Positions 42,862-51,663 of a DNA stretch of 64,000 bases are shown here, piece by piece (within the stretch, counting starts at the first letter, position 1; every line of letters begins with the position of its first letter). Source of the DNA: JAICXG01 sp963801255 (GTDB taxonomy: Bacteria > Verrucomicrobiota > Verrucomicrobiia > Chthoniobacterales > UBA10450); assembly GCA_963801255.1 (NCBI GenBank), contig CAWDEC010000012.1, positions 770,501 through 834,500 on the forward strand, read 5' to 3'. Both the position numbers and the translations under genes were made by a program. The notes beneath the pieces are model-generated. The model had not been told where the DNA came from, ran no database searches, and worked only from the letters and a program-made list of their open reading frames with translations.

Positions 42862-43113
42862 GGGCATTGTTCCCTGTTTGCACGACCCTGCGGGTCGCAA
42901 TGTTAGCGAACTTTGAATCTCCTGCACCGCCAAAGGTCGTAGCATTCGACCAGTGCGGTCCCTTCTGCATTGTTATTCCCGCGCAGAATCGCAGTGTATG
43001 AACCCGGTGCCAACTCGGCGATGAGGGCTGACTCACGGTCATCGGTGGGCGGGATGCTCGTGGCGATGATTTGTGTCTGCTGGGGTATCGCGCCAATCTT
43101 CGTTGGAGCGTGC
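42859..43113 (-). pseudogene. Fragment of a secreted repeat-module gene
   Basis: On the minus strand one frame gives DTQIIATSIPPTDDRESALI, AELAPGSYTAILRGNNNAEG and TALVECYDL, the second half of the ~110-residue module found at 10.6-11.8 kb. A frame change at about 42935 is followed by DSKFANIATRRVVQTGNNAL and IGGFVP, the start of the next module, then a stop. It is a frameshifted remnant with no start, immediately downstream of the intact double GlcG gene. Confidence 0.6.
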
Positions 43114-45507
43114 CTACTGAACTCGATACGCCTCGATCAGGCCAATTCCGGTTGTCCCGGCGCTCCCGCGTAAGACGGCGGTGTAAGGCCCCGCAGCGAG
43201 CCACTCGACCGCTGCTGCTTCACGTGGGTCTGCTGGAACCAGATTGACGGCCTCCAAATCGAGGGCCTGAGTTTCGGCCCAGCTGTCATTCGCCATCAGA
43301 AGATCGCCATTGGCATCGCGCAGCTCGAGCATCGGATCGGCCAGCGCGCCACTCACACCTAGGGCAGTGAGCGAGGGGCCGAGTGCCCGGGTCACAACTT
43401 TGGAGCAGCCGGTCTCACCGCCGACGATAAAGCCGCCGATCAGAACGTCATCCGCGGTTCCGACAACACCGCGGGTGCTGATATTGGCCAGCTCGGAATC
43501 CGAGCCCGCGCTTAAGTCATATAACTCTACCAGGCCGACACCGCCCGCCCCCGTTTCGCTCGATATCACGGCCGTGTAGGAACCGGGCGCAAGGGTCATG
43601 CGGATAGCTGCTTCGGCATCGTTAGGCGGGGCGAGGCCAGCCGCCGTGATCGCATCCTTTTGCGTAGCCTGCCAATCGTGGTTTGTGGCAATTACTGTGC
43701 CCACTTGATTGTGAAGTTCGAGCGCAGGATTTGCCAGGACGCCCGCTACACCGAACTGCGCGAGGGAAGGGCCAAGCGCGCGCACCACCAGGTCCTTGGA
43801 CGCGCTCCCAGAGATGATAAAGCCAGCGATTGCCTGATTGTCGCCCGCGCCAATTGTCACTCGGGTCGAAATATTCACCAATCCTTCGGAGACGGTGATG
43901 GCGTGAGGTGAAGCCATCACCACCTCGTCGCTATCAGCCAGCGTTCCGGTCGGGTCGCGCGGAAACTTTGCATAGGGTAGACGCGCGCCTTCGAAGGTGA
44001 ATTCATCCGCACCGATCTCGAGCGGAGTGGGAAAAACAACCGTGCCCGAGGCGCCGACGATATCGTCCTGGTCGACACCGTCACCACTTATCCCGATCGC
44101 TCCAATAAGCTCACCATTACGGTAGAGGGGAAAGCCGCCTGGAAAGATCGTGATTCCGTTAGGCAGATCAGTCATGGGGCTGCCGCCTGGACTGACATTC
44201 GAAAGTGTGCCGTTTAATCCGGAGAGTGCTTCCTGCTGGCCAAAAAACGGCCCCGGATGATTAGCATCTATTCCCGGAGGATAATGACTCTGCGCCAGAA
44301 ACCCCACCGTGCGGGTGGAAAACGCCATCGTGTTTCCATTGTTGGAAAAGGCAATCGCGGTCCGTGCCTTTTGCACCGCCACATCCCAGCTAAAAAGTGT
44401 AGCTTCGCCAGTTCGAAACGTTCCAAGGACGGTTGGCGCCATTCCGTCTCGGTTCGGGAAATTCACCACGGTGATGAAGGCTTCCATCTGGATCCCGATC
44501 GGCAGGCGAATGCCAGCCCGCGTGGTGCGCACTCGATCGGCTGCTGCGGCAAGCACGCTCGTCACTTCGGCCGCAGTCATACGCGGCTGCCCATTAATGG
44601 TGCCTGCGATGGGATCACTGATGATCGGTTGTCGGATTTGGCCTTCTACGCCGCCGAGCGTGGCGACCGGGTAAGGAAACGGCAAGGGCGCTGCTCGGAT
44701 GGGATATTGCGAGGCGATGTTTCCGGGTCGGATGAGCGTGTTAGACAGATGAGTCGTACTTTCAGTGTACTCAAGACTGATGCCGTTGATATAAACATTA
44801 GTCGCCAGGATATCGGAGGAAGGTTTAAAACCAATTTGCCCAGCAAGAGCGACATCCTCGTCCTTGTCGTAGCTGGCGACAAAGATAAACGGGTTCTCAT
44901 CTCGAAAGCCCGTGATTGGCGGCGGCGTCCCGTCACCCGTTACCCCAATGCCCCCGACGAGATGACCTTCCTTGTAGAGAGGCACGCCTCCGGGCGCGCC
45001 ATCGAGCGAAGTCCCAAGGACAAAATCAAAAAACGTGCCGGGAGACTGAACCGTAGTTAGGACGCTAGGTGTGGGAGTAGGAGACGGACTAATCGGGATA
45101 TGTTTGAAGCGGTTAACATCAGAGTTAAAGAGATTCGATAAACCAACGCCCACGAGCGGCCCGGTCGGAACGTTCGAGACGCCGGGCGGAAAATGCTGCT
45201 GAATAATGAACGCCGCGGTCCGGGTTGTGAACGCGTTCTGATCACTGCTGAGGTAGGCTGCCGTCCCGGCCTTGGAAACCGCGGTCGCGATTTGCTCGGG
45301 GGTTGGCTCACCCCCACCGACATTCCAGATTCCGAGCACGAAGCCTTCGCGATCGGTCACGGCGATGATACTCGCGGGTGAAATCTCCGAAGCACGCGTT
45401 GCGGCTTGCTTGATGATCAGGTCGACGTCGCTCGCAGTAAGCTGGGCGTTCGCTGCCAGTGTAGAAAGTCCCAGCACAATCAGAACGGAAAAGCCGCGTG
45501 GGATCAT
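43114..45507 (-). CDS. Secreted protein with two GlcG/HbpS (heme-binding-like) domains and two C-terminal modules
   Basis: About 797 residues from the ATG at 45507 (MIPRGFSVLIVLGLSTLAANAQ, a signal peptide); the frame is open to 45567. Domain 1 (~25-290): LTASDVDLIIKQAATRASEI, VTDREGFVLGIW, and GGVPLYKEGHLVGGIGVTGDG. Domain 2 (~320-560): MTAAEVTSVLAAAADRVRTT and GGFPLYRNGELIGAIGISGDG. Both match the GlcG/HbpS pattern, a fold that binds heme or small molecules. Two ~110-residue modules follow (NISTRVTIGAGDNQAIAGFI and NISTRGVVGTADDVLIGGFI). It is divergent from the outer-membrane barrel of the cytochrome cluster, so a heme-related role is plausible but unproven. Confidence 0.83.
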   Translation of the reverse strand: MIPRGFSVLIVLGLSTLAANAQLTASDVDLIIKQAATRASEISPASIIAVTDREGFVLGIWNVGGGEPTPEQIATAVSKAGTAAYLSSDQNAFTTRTAAFIIQQHFPPGVSNVPTGPLVGVGLSNLFNSDVNRFKHIPISPSPTPTPSVLTTVQSPGTFFDFVLGTSLDGAPGGVPLYKEGHLVGGIGVTGDGTPPPITGFRDENPFIFVASYDKDEDVALAGQIGFKPSSDILATNVYINGISLEYTESTTHLSNTLIRPGNIASQYPIRAAPLPFPYPVATLGGVEGQIRQPIISDPIAGTINGQPRMTAAEVTSVLAAAADRVRTTRAGIRLPIGIQMEAFITVVNFPNRDGMAPTVLGTFRTGEATLFSWDVAVQKARTAIAFSNNGNTMAFSTRTVGFLAQSHYPPGIDANHPGPFFGQQEALSGLNGTLSNVSPGGSPMTDLPNGITIFPGGFPLYRNGELIGAIGISGDGVDQDDIVGASGTVVFPTPLEIGADEFTFEGARLPYAKFPRDPTGTLADSDEVVMASPHAITVSEGLVNISTRVTIGAGDNQAIAGFIISGSASKDLVVRALGPSLAQFGVAGVLANPALELHNQVGTVIATNHDWQATQKDAITAAGLAPPNDAEAAIRMTLAPGSYTAVISSETGAGGVGLVELYDLSAGSDSELANISTRGVVGTADDVLIGGFIVGGETGCSKVVTRALGPSLTALGVSGALADPMLELRDANGDLLMANDSWAETQALDLEAVNLVPADPREAAAVEWLAAGPYTAVLRGSAGTTGIGLIEAYRVQ

Positions 45508-45628
45508 TGGACCCACCGATTTGAACAGCCAATCTAAGGCATGCCAAACAAAAACATCGTATGTCACGAGCCACCCTCAGGTCATTTGGCCGGAATAGTC
45601 CGCCGCGCCGATCGCTTCCTGCTCGGGC

Positions 45629-47845
45629 TTGCAAACAGATCAGGCTTTTTGGCACTCTCCGTCCGTGTCTTGCACCCGGAGAGCCTTGCCGACGCGGGGG
45701 AGCGACCCTCTGAACCTTGAATCTCGCACATTGAACGCCGCACTGTTGCTCGTTCTTGTTGCAGCGCTTTTGATCTGCACTGCTCCGCCGATGCAGAGCC
45801 AAACGCGCGAAGAACAAGCTGGAAACCCTACCCCGACTGCAACACCGGGAGAATCGCCCAAGCCGCAGCCGCGTTTTCAATTTCAGCTCGAGCCGCGGGA
45901 GGATTCCAATCTCACCTTCGCCGAAATCCCAGATCCAACCCCGAAGACACCCGAGGCGACGATTCAGTCTGGCGAGTCCAATACCGGGCAATTCAACCCG
46001 GATCCACGCGCGTCTAACGAGCCTGAGTCCATCGAGCCGCCGAGCCTGTTTCCGCCGGTGATTCCGCCACTGCCCAAGTACGGCGAGGAACCGCTTCCAC
46101 GTTCTCTCCAACTGCCCCGACGCGACCAGCGCGAGCTCCAGCCCACACGGCATAAACTTCCCTACGAAACATATCCCGAAGCAGAGCAGGGCGAAGGCCT
46201 CTTGCCGGGCTCCGAGCCGGTCTCTAACCGCTGGTTCATCGGGTTCGGCCGCTGGAAACGCTATGCCGATCCTTCGGCCGAAACGCCCTACCAATCCGGT
46301 AACTTAAGGCTTTATCATCCTTACCTGCAAAGCACGCTCAAGGGCGATGCCCCGATCATTGGCCAGGACATCTTTCTTAACCTCACCTTAAGTGACTTTC
46401 TCCAGGCGGAATGGCGCCGTCTGCCCACCCCTAGCGCAGTGGCCAGCGCTCGACCTAACAGCTCGGAATTCTTCGGTCGGAGCGAGCAGTTCTTTATCTC
46501 GAACGATTTCTCAATCGGGGTCGACCTTTTCGAGGGAGAGACAGCTTTCAAGCCCGTCGAATGGGCCATCCGTTTCCTTGGCGTTTATAATCACAACTAC
46601 ACTGATGTTCAGGAAACGAACGTGCTCGATCCCGATCCCCGCCTGGCTAACACGGATCGTTCCAAGGATTTCTTCTCTCTCCAGGAAGCTTTTGCCGACA
46701 TTCACCTGCGCGATCTCTCGAATAACTATGACTTCATTTCGTCGCGGTTCGGAATTCAGCCCTTTGTGAGTGACTTCCGTGGTTTCATCTTCAACGACTC
46801 CAATCTCGGGGTGCGGATTTTCGGCAACTACGACAACAACCGCTGGCAATATAATCTCGCTGCCTTCAGCATGCTCGAGAAAGATACTTACTCCGACTTA
46901 AATGAGTTTGAGGGGCGCGATCAATGGGTCCTGGTTGGGAATGTCTTTCGCCAGGACTTCTTCGCCAAGGGTTACACAGCAGAGCTAAGTTTTCTTACCG
47001 ATCTCGATGGAGCGAGCCGGCACTACGATAAGAATGGCTTTATCACGCGCCCAGCGCCGATCGGGAAAGTCCAGGACCATTCGATCAACGCTTACTATCT
47101 GGGCTGGACTGGCGACGGTCACATAGGGTGGCTCAATATCACCCACGCCTTTTATCAGGTCTTAGGCGAAGATAACCTGAACGGGATCGCCGGCCAGCGC
47201 GTTTCGATTAATGCTCAAATGGCCGCGCTCGAGCTCTCGATCGATCACGACTGGCTGCGCCAGAAGTTCTCTCTCTTCTATGCGAGCGGCGACGATAACC
47301 CCAAGGATGGTACCGCGACTGGGTTCGACACAATTTTCGACCGCCCATTCCTCTTCGGCGGCCCTTTTAGCTTCTATGTCCACCAGGGGTTCAATCTTGC
47401 CGGAACCGCGGTTAACTTCAAGCAGCGGGACAGCCTGGTCCCCGATTTCCGCACGAGTAAGAGCGAGGGTCAGGCAAACTTCGTTAATCCTGGGGTCTTT
47501 CTTATTGGCTATGGACTGGACACCGATCTGACGCCGAAGCTGAGAGGCTTTTTGAATATCAATCACATTCAAACCATTCACACCGAGGTGACCCAGCAAG
47601 TCCTTTTCACCGAGAATGCGAACAACGATATCGGATGGGATTACAGCTGCGGCTTCCAATGGCGTCCCCTCCTCAACGACAACATTATCGCAACCGCTGG
47701 AATTGGCTTTCTGGTTCCGGGCCAGGGTTACAAGGAGATATACCGTGCCAATACTCGCCCCGTGCCCGGCTTTCACAATCCTCCCGGGGGAGAGGTTGAT
47801 GACTTTCTCTACAGTGCACTCTTTACGTTGACTCTTACCTACTGA
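45629..47845 (+). CDS. Large outer-membrane beta-barrel protein of the cytochrome cluster
   Basis: Up to 738 residues; the frame opens at a TTG (45629) but the signal peptide (LNAALLLVLVAALLICTAPP) suggests a start nearer the TTG at 45731. A Pro-rich linker (~60-190) precedes a barrel of amphipathic strands (GVRIFGNYDNNRWQYNLAAF, YTAELSFLTDLDG, YYLGWTGDGHIGWLNITHAF, FLIGYGLDTDLTPKLRGFLN), ending ALFTLTLTY with an aromatic C-terminus. It has no heme motif. Its TGA stop overlaps the ATG of a decaheme gene by one base (47845), so they are translationally coupled. By analogy with MtrB-type porins it may sheath or anchor the cytochrome; the family itself is not one I can name. Confidence 0.82.
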   Translation: MQTDQAFWHSPSVSCTRRALPTRGSDPLNLESRTLNAALLLVLVAALLICTAPPMQSQTREEQAGNPTPTATPGESPKPQPRFQFQLEPREDSNLTFAEIPDPTPKTPEATIQSGESNTGQFNPDPRASNEPESIEPPSLFPPVIPPLPKYGEEPLPRSLQLPRRDQRELQPTRHKLPYETYPEAEQGEGLLPGSEPVSNRWFIGFGRWKRYADPSAETPYQSGNLRLYHPYLQSTLKGDAPIIGQDIFLNLTLSDFLQAEWRRLPTPSAVASARPNSSEFFGRSEQFFISNDFSIGVDLFEGETAFKPVEWAIRFLGVYNHNYTDVQETNVLDPDPRLANTDRSKDFFSLQEAFADIHLRDLSNNYDFISSRFGIQPFVSDFRGFIFNDSNLGVRIFGNYDNNRWQYNLAAFSMLEKDTYSDLNEFEGRDQWVLVGNVFRQDFFAKGYTAELSFLTDLDGASRHYDKNGFITRPAPIGKVQDHSINAYYLGWTGDGHIGWLNITHAFYQVLGEDNLNGIAGQRVSINAQMAALELSIDHDWLRQKFSLFYASGDDNPKDGTATGFDTIFDRPFLFGGPFSFYVHQGFNLAGTAVNFKQRDSLVPDFRTSKSEGQANFVNPGVFLIGYGLDTDLTPKLRGFLNINHIQTIHTEVTQQVLFTENANNDIGWDYSCGFQWRPLLNDNIIATAGIGFLVPGQGYKEIYRANTRPVPGFHNPPGGEVDDFLYSALFTLTLTY

Positions 47846-50800
47846 TGAAGCGACCCTGGAGTTTGATTTCTGGTTGGGTTTCAATCATCCTTTTCTTAGC
47901 CGTTTCCAGCGGCGCGCAAACTCCGACCGGCTTCGGCCCTCCGACCTCCGTTTCTCCCGAGGCCTCAGTGACCGCTCCAGCCGCGGCGCCGCGCCGAAAT
48001 TGGATCGATCAGACGAAAGCGCAGGCGGAAGCCAAAAGCGTAGGTTGTAACGAGTGTCATGCCGGGATCGAGCCGATGCATGCCGCTTCCCATGTTGTTC
48101 TCGGCTGCACTGATTGCCATGGCGGTAACCCGGCCCGGCGCCTAACGAAAGAACAGGCTCACATTTTGCCGCGGCACCCCGAATTCTGGCGCAGCTCGGC
48201 CAACCCGCCGCGTTCCGATGTCTGGCTGAATCATGAGTCAGTTGACTTCATTCGGTTTATCAATCCAGGAGATCTGCGGGTTGCCGACCAGACTTGCGGT
48301 CTCTGCCATGGTGAGATTGTCCGCCAGGTCGTTCATAGCATGATGAATCATGGCGCGATGCTCTGGGGTGCCGCGATGTACAACAATGGCGCGCTTCCCT
48401 ATAAGAATTACCGGTTTGGTCAGGCCTATGGAGCCGATGGCGTCCCGCTGCGGCTCATCAATTACACACCGGTCACATCTAACGACACCAAGGTTCATGG
48501 AATTCTGCCCTACCTCGAACCGGTGCCCCGCTTCAACCTGAGTCAGCCCGGAAACATCCTGCGTATCTTTGAGAAAGGCGGCGAGAAACAGTTACAGCTC
48601 GGAGTTCCAACCATCAATGAGCCCCCGGGTCATCCGGCGCGTCGTCTCTCCGAGCGTGGTCTTGGCACACTGAACCGGACCGACCCCGTGTTGCTTGGAA
48701 TCCAAAAGACGCGGCTCCACGATCCGCTTCTCGGCTTTCTTGGCTCAAATGATCATCCGGGGGATTATCGTTCGAGCGGCTGCTCGGCCTGTCATGTGGT
48801 TTATGCTAATGATCGGTCGCCGACTAACTCAGGTTGGTGGTATAAGTATGGTCATGAAGGCCTAAGTTTTACTCAGGATAAAACGATCCCGAAAAACGAG
48901 CGGGGCCATCCGATTCTGCACCAATTTACCCGTTCCATTCCATCGAGTCAGTGCATGAACTGCCACATGCACCAGGGCAACCTGTTTGTGAATCCCTGTC
49001 TCGGCTATACCTGGTGGGACCAGGAAACTGATGGTGAGTTCATGTATCCCAAGGTCCAGCATAACCCGACCGATGATGAGCTTGTCAGGTCCACCGTCGT
49101 TAACCCCGAGGCGGCGGCGGCGCGGGGACTTTGGGGCGACCGCGAGTTTGCCGCCCACTCAGCCGAGTTGAATCCAAGACTCCAGAACACTCAGTTCGCC
49201 GATTACCATGGTCATGGCTGGATCTTTCGCGCCGTCTTCAAGCACGATCGCAAGGGGACCCTGCTCGATCTCGACGATCATCCTATCTCCCACAATGATC
49301 CGCATAAGTTCTCGAAGGCAGTTCATCTCAATGACATTCACCTCGCCAAAGGAATGCAATGCGGTGATTGCCATTTCCTCAACGATGTGCACGGCAATGG
49401 CCAGCTCTATGGTGAGCCGCGCAATGCCACTTCGATCGGCTGTGTCGATTGTCATGGAACAATCTCGGCGCGCCCGACACTTATCACGACCGGGAATGCG
49501 GGTCAGGTCGACTTGCGCAACAGTAACACCTCTTTTGGGCCGCGATTTATCTGGGAAGGAACGACACTTTACCAACAGTCATCCATGGCTCCGGAGGTGC
49601 GCTGGGAGATTCCGCAAACCGTCGACGTCATCGATCCGGTTTCGCCGCATTACAATGCCAAAGCTGCTTATGCCAAGACTCTGGCCCGCGATGGTGTGAG
49701 TTGGGGAGCGGTCCCGGGCAGTTCTACCGAACGTTGCCGGCGCCTGGCGCATGACAACAGCCGGATGGATTGCCAGATCTGTCATACTTCCTGGGCGACG
49801 AGTTGTTTCGGATGTCATCTCCCGATGAAAGCCAATCAGCGCGTGGCGCTCAACAAGTTCGAAGGAGTTACCGACCGCAACTATACCACTTATAACCCTC
49901 AGGTGGTCCGGGACGATGTTTTTATGCTCGGGCTTGACGGTTCCGTAAAGAAGAACCGAATGGCGGTGATTCGTTCCTCGAGCGCGGTGGTGGTTAGCTC
50001 CCAGAATCAAAATCGCGAATGGGTTTATTCTCAGCAGCAAACGATTTCCGCAGAAGGCTACAGCGGCCAAGCCTTCAACCCGCATTTCCCTCACACTACA
50101 AGTGGCGTCGGGACAACAAAGAATTGCGAAGACTGTCATCTCTCGAAGAAGAACGACAACAACGCTTGGATGGCTTCACTCCTTGGCTTCGGCACCGGAA
50201 GTGTAAATTTCTTTGGTCGTTATGCCTATGTCGGCTCAGGCCGGGACGGATTTCATGCCGTGGTCTGGACTGAGCCGGACGAACCTCAAGCCGTAATTGG
50301 GAGTCATTTGCAAAAGGTTGCCTATCCGGATGACTACCGGAAACATCTCGAGGGAGGATCGATTTTAAAGGAAGCATACGAGCATCGCGGACATGATATC
50401 CAGGACATTGTCCTGCGCGGCGAGTATCTCTATACCGCGAATGGACCCGGCGGCTTCGAGGTCTTTGACGTCGCTAACATCGACCAGAAAGGATTTTCGG
50501 AGCGAATGGTAAGCGCACCAGTTTCGCCCTTAGGTCAACGGACACGAATCCACACCAAATATGCAACGAGCGTTGCCTTGCCGAGCACGCTCGCACTTGA
50601 CCCGGCCCGAGTCCGGCGGCCAGAGAACCAGGAGCAGCCGATCGATCCGTTTTACGCTTTCGTGTATGTCTCGGACCGAGAAGAAGGCCTTGTTGTGGTA
50701 AACGTGGCAACGTTGGTCGATGGCAACCCTGACAATAACTTTGTCAAGGAAGCGTCGCGTTTTAACCCCGATGGTGTCCTGACCGGGGCCAGCTTTGTCA

Positions 50801-51663
50801 CCGCAGCAGGACACAGACTATATCTCACGACACCCAGGGGCCTGTACGTCATTGACGTCCACGATCCGCTGCATCCGCGGATTACCGACCAGCTAACAGG
50901 TAACTTCCTGCATAATCCGCGCTGCGTGACGATCCAGTTTCGCTATGCTTTCGTCACGGACGATGACGGCCTCAAAGTGCTGGACATCACCAACCCCGAC
51001 CATCCGCTGCCGGTCAATTCTGGAATCGTTAGGCTAAGAAACGCCAACCGGATCTATGTCGCGCGAACTTATGCCTATATCGCCAACGGCCCTGAGGGCC
51101 TTGCCATCATCGACGTCGAAAATCCTGAACGGCCCCGCCTCGCTCAAATGTTTAACGCTGGCGGCGCACTCAACGACACTCGTGCCGTGCAAGTCGGCAG
51201 TGTGAGCGCTTCACAATTCGCTCTCGTCGCCGATGGCAGAAATGGTTTGCGAGTGATCCAGTTGATCTCACCGGATACAGTGCCGGGCGCCGCTGGATTC
51301 AGCCCGCGTCCTAACCCGAGCTTGATCGCAACTTATCCGATGAAAGGCGAAGCCATCTGCGTCTCGCGGGGCCTGGAGCGCGACCGGGTCGTCGATGAGA
51401 CCGGAGGACAAACCGTTGTCTTCGGCCGCCGCGGTTCGCGGCCATTTGATCTTTCAGAGATGCTTCCGTTCCTGCGCCACGCCGATGAAATTTTCCCGAG
51501 CGACCCAAACATCCTTCGCGATGGACCGCTTTACCGGGTAGAGAACGTGGTGCGGCGCGGAGATAAGCTTTTTAGCGCCAGCGGACAGGAGTTGGTCCCA
51601 GTTCCACGCCCGGTTCAAACCGCGGGCAGCGGTCGCGTGCTCGATAATACTTCAGTTCCCTAA
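47845..51663 (+). CDS. Decaheme c-type cytochrome with LVIVD beta-propeller
   Basis: 1272 residues with a signal peptide (LISGWVSIILFLAVSSGAQ). Ten CxxCH motifs, at about residues 68, 88, 151, 313, 370, 506, 533, 643, 654 and 761 (CNECH, CTDCH, CGLCH, CSACH, CMNCH, CGDCH, CVDCH, CQICH, CFGCH, CEDCH). Residues ~790-1200 are LVIVD-type repeats (YLYTANGPGGFEVFDVANI, YLTTPRGLYVIDVHDP, YAFVTDDDGLKVLDITNP, YAYIANGPEGLAIIDVENP), a surface β-propeller. Coupled to the barrel gene upstream, it is probably the periplasmic or outer-surface electron carrier. Its TAA stop and the TAG of the converging gene share one CCTAACG (51660-51666). Confidence 0.92.
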   Translation: MKRPWSLISGWVSIILFLAVSSGAQTPTGFGPPTSVSPEASVTAPAAAPRRNWIDQTKAQAEAKSVGCNECHAGIEPMHAASHVVLGCTDCHGGNPARRLTKEQAHILPRHPEFWRSSANPPRSDVWLNHESVDFIRFINPGDLRVADQTCGLCHGEIVRQVVHSMMNHGAMLWGAAMYNNGALPYKNYRFGQAYGADGVPLRLINYTPVTSNDTKVHGILPYLEPVPRFNLSQPGNILRIFEKGGEKQLQLGVPTINEPPGHPARRLSERGLGTLNRTDPVLLGIQKTRLHDPLLGFLGSNDHPGDYRSSGCSACHVVYANDRSPTNSGWWYKYGHEGLSFTQDKTIPKNERGHPILHQFTRSIPSSQCMNCHMHQGNLFVNPCLGYTWWDQETDGEFMYPKVQHNPTDDELVRSTVVNPEAAAARGLWGDREFAAHSAELNPRLQNTQFADYHGHGWIFRAVFKHDRKGTLLDLDDHPISHNDPHKFSKAVHLNDIHLAKGMQCGDCHFLNDVHGNGQLYGEPRNATSIGCVDCHGTISARPTLITTGNAGQVDLRNSNTSFGPRFIWEGTTLYQQSSMAPEVRWEIPQTVDVIDPVSPHYNAKAAYAKTLARDGVSWGAVPGSSTERCRRLAHDNSRMDCQICHTSWATSCFGCHLPMKANQRVALNKFEGVTDRNYTTYNPQVVRDDVFMLGLDGSVKKNRMAVIRSSSAVVVSSQNQNREWVYSQQQTISAEGYSGQAFNPHFPHTTSGVGTTKNCEDCHLSKKNDNNAWMASLLGFGTGSVNFFGRYAYVGSGRDGFHAVVWTEPDEPQAVIGSHLQKVAYPDDYRKHLEGGSILKEAYEHRGHDIQDIVLRGEYLYTANGPGGFEVFDVANIDQKGFSERMVSAPVSPLGQRTRIHTKYATSVALPSTLALDPARVRRPENQEQPIDPFYAFVYVSDREEGLVVVNVATLVDGNPDNNFVKEASRFNPDGVLTGASFVTAAGHRLYLTTPRGLYVIDVHDPLHPRITDQLTGNFLHNPRCVTIQFRYAFVTDDDGLKVLDITNPDHPLPVNSGIVRLRNANRIYVARTYAYIANGPEGLAIIDVENPERPRLAQMFNAGGALNDTRAVQVGSVSASQFALVADGRNGLRVIQLISPDTVPGAAGFSPRPNPSLIATYPMKGEAICVSRGLERDRVVDETGGQTVVFGRRGSRPFDLSEMLPFLRHADEIFPSDPNILRDGPLYRVENVVRRGDKLFSASGQELVPVPRPVQTAGSGRVLDNTSVP

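Noticed and set aside
45308..46294. 328-residue minus-strand ORF spanning the divergent promoter
   Set aside because: It overlaps both the GlcG gene and the barrel gene and is very Arg/Gly-rich with no motif.
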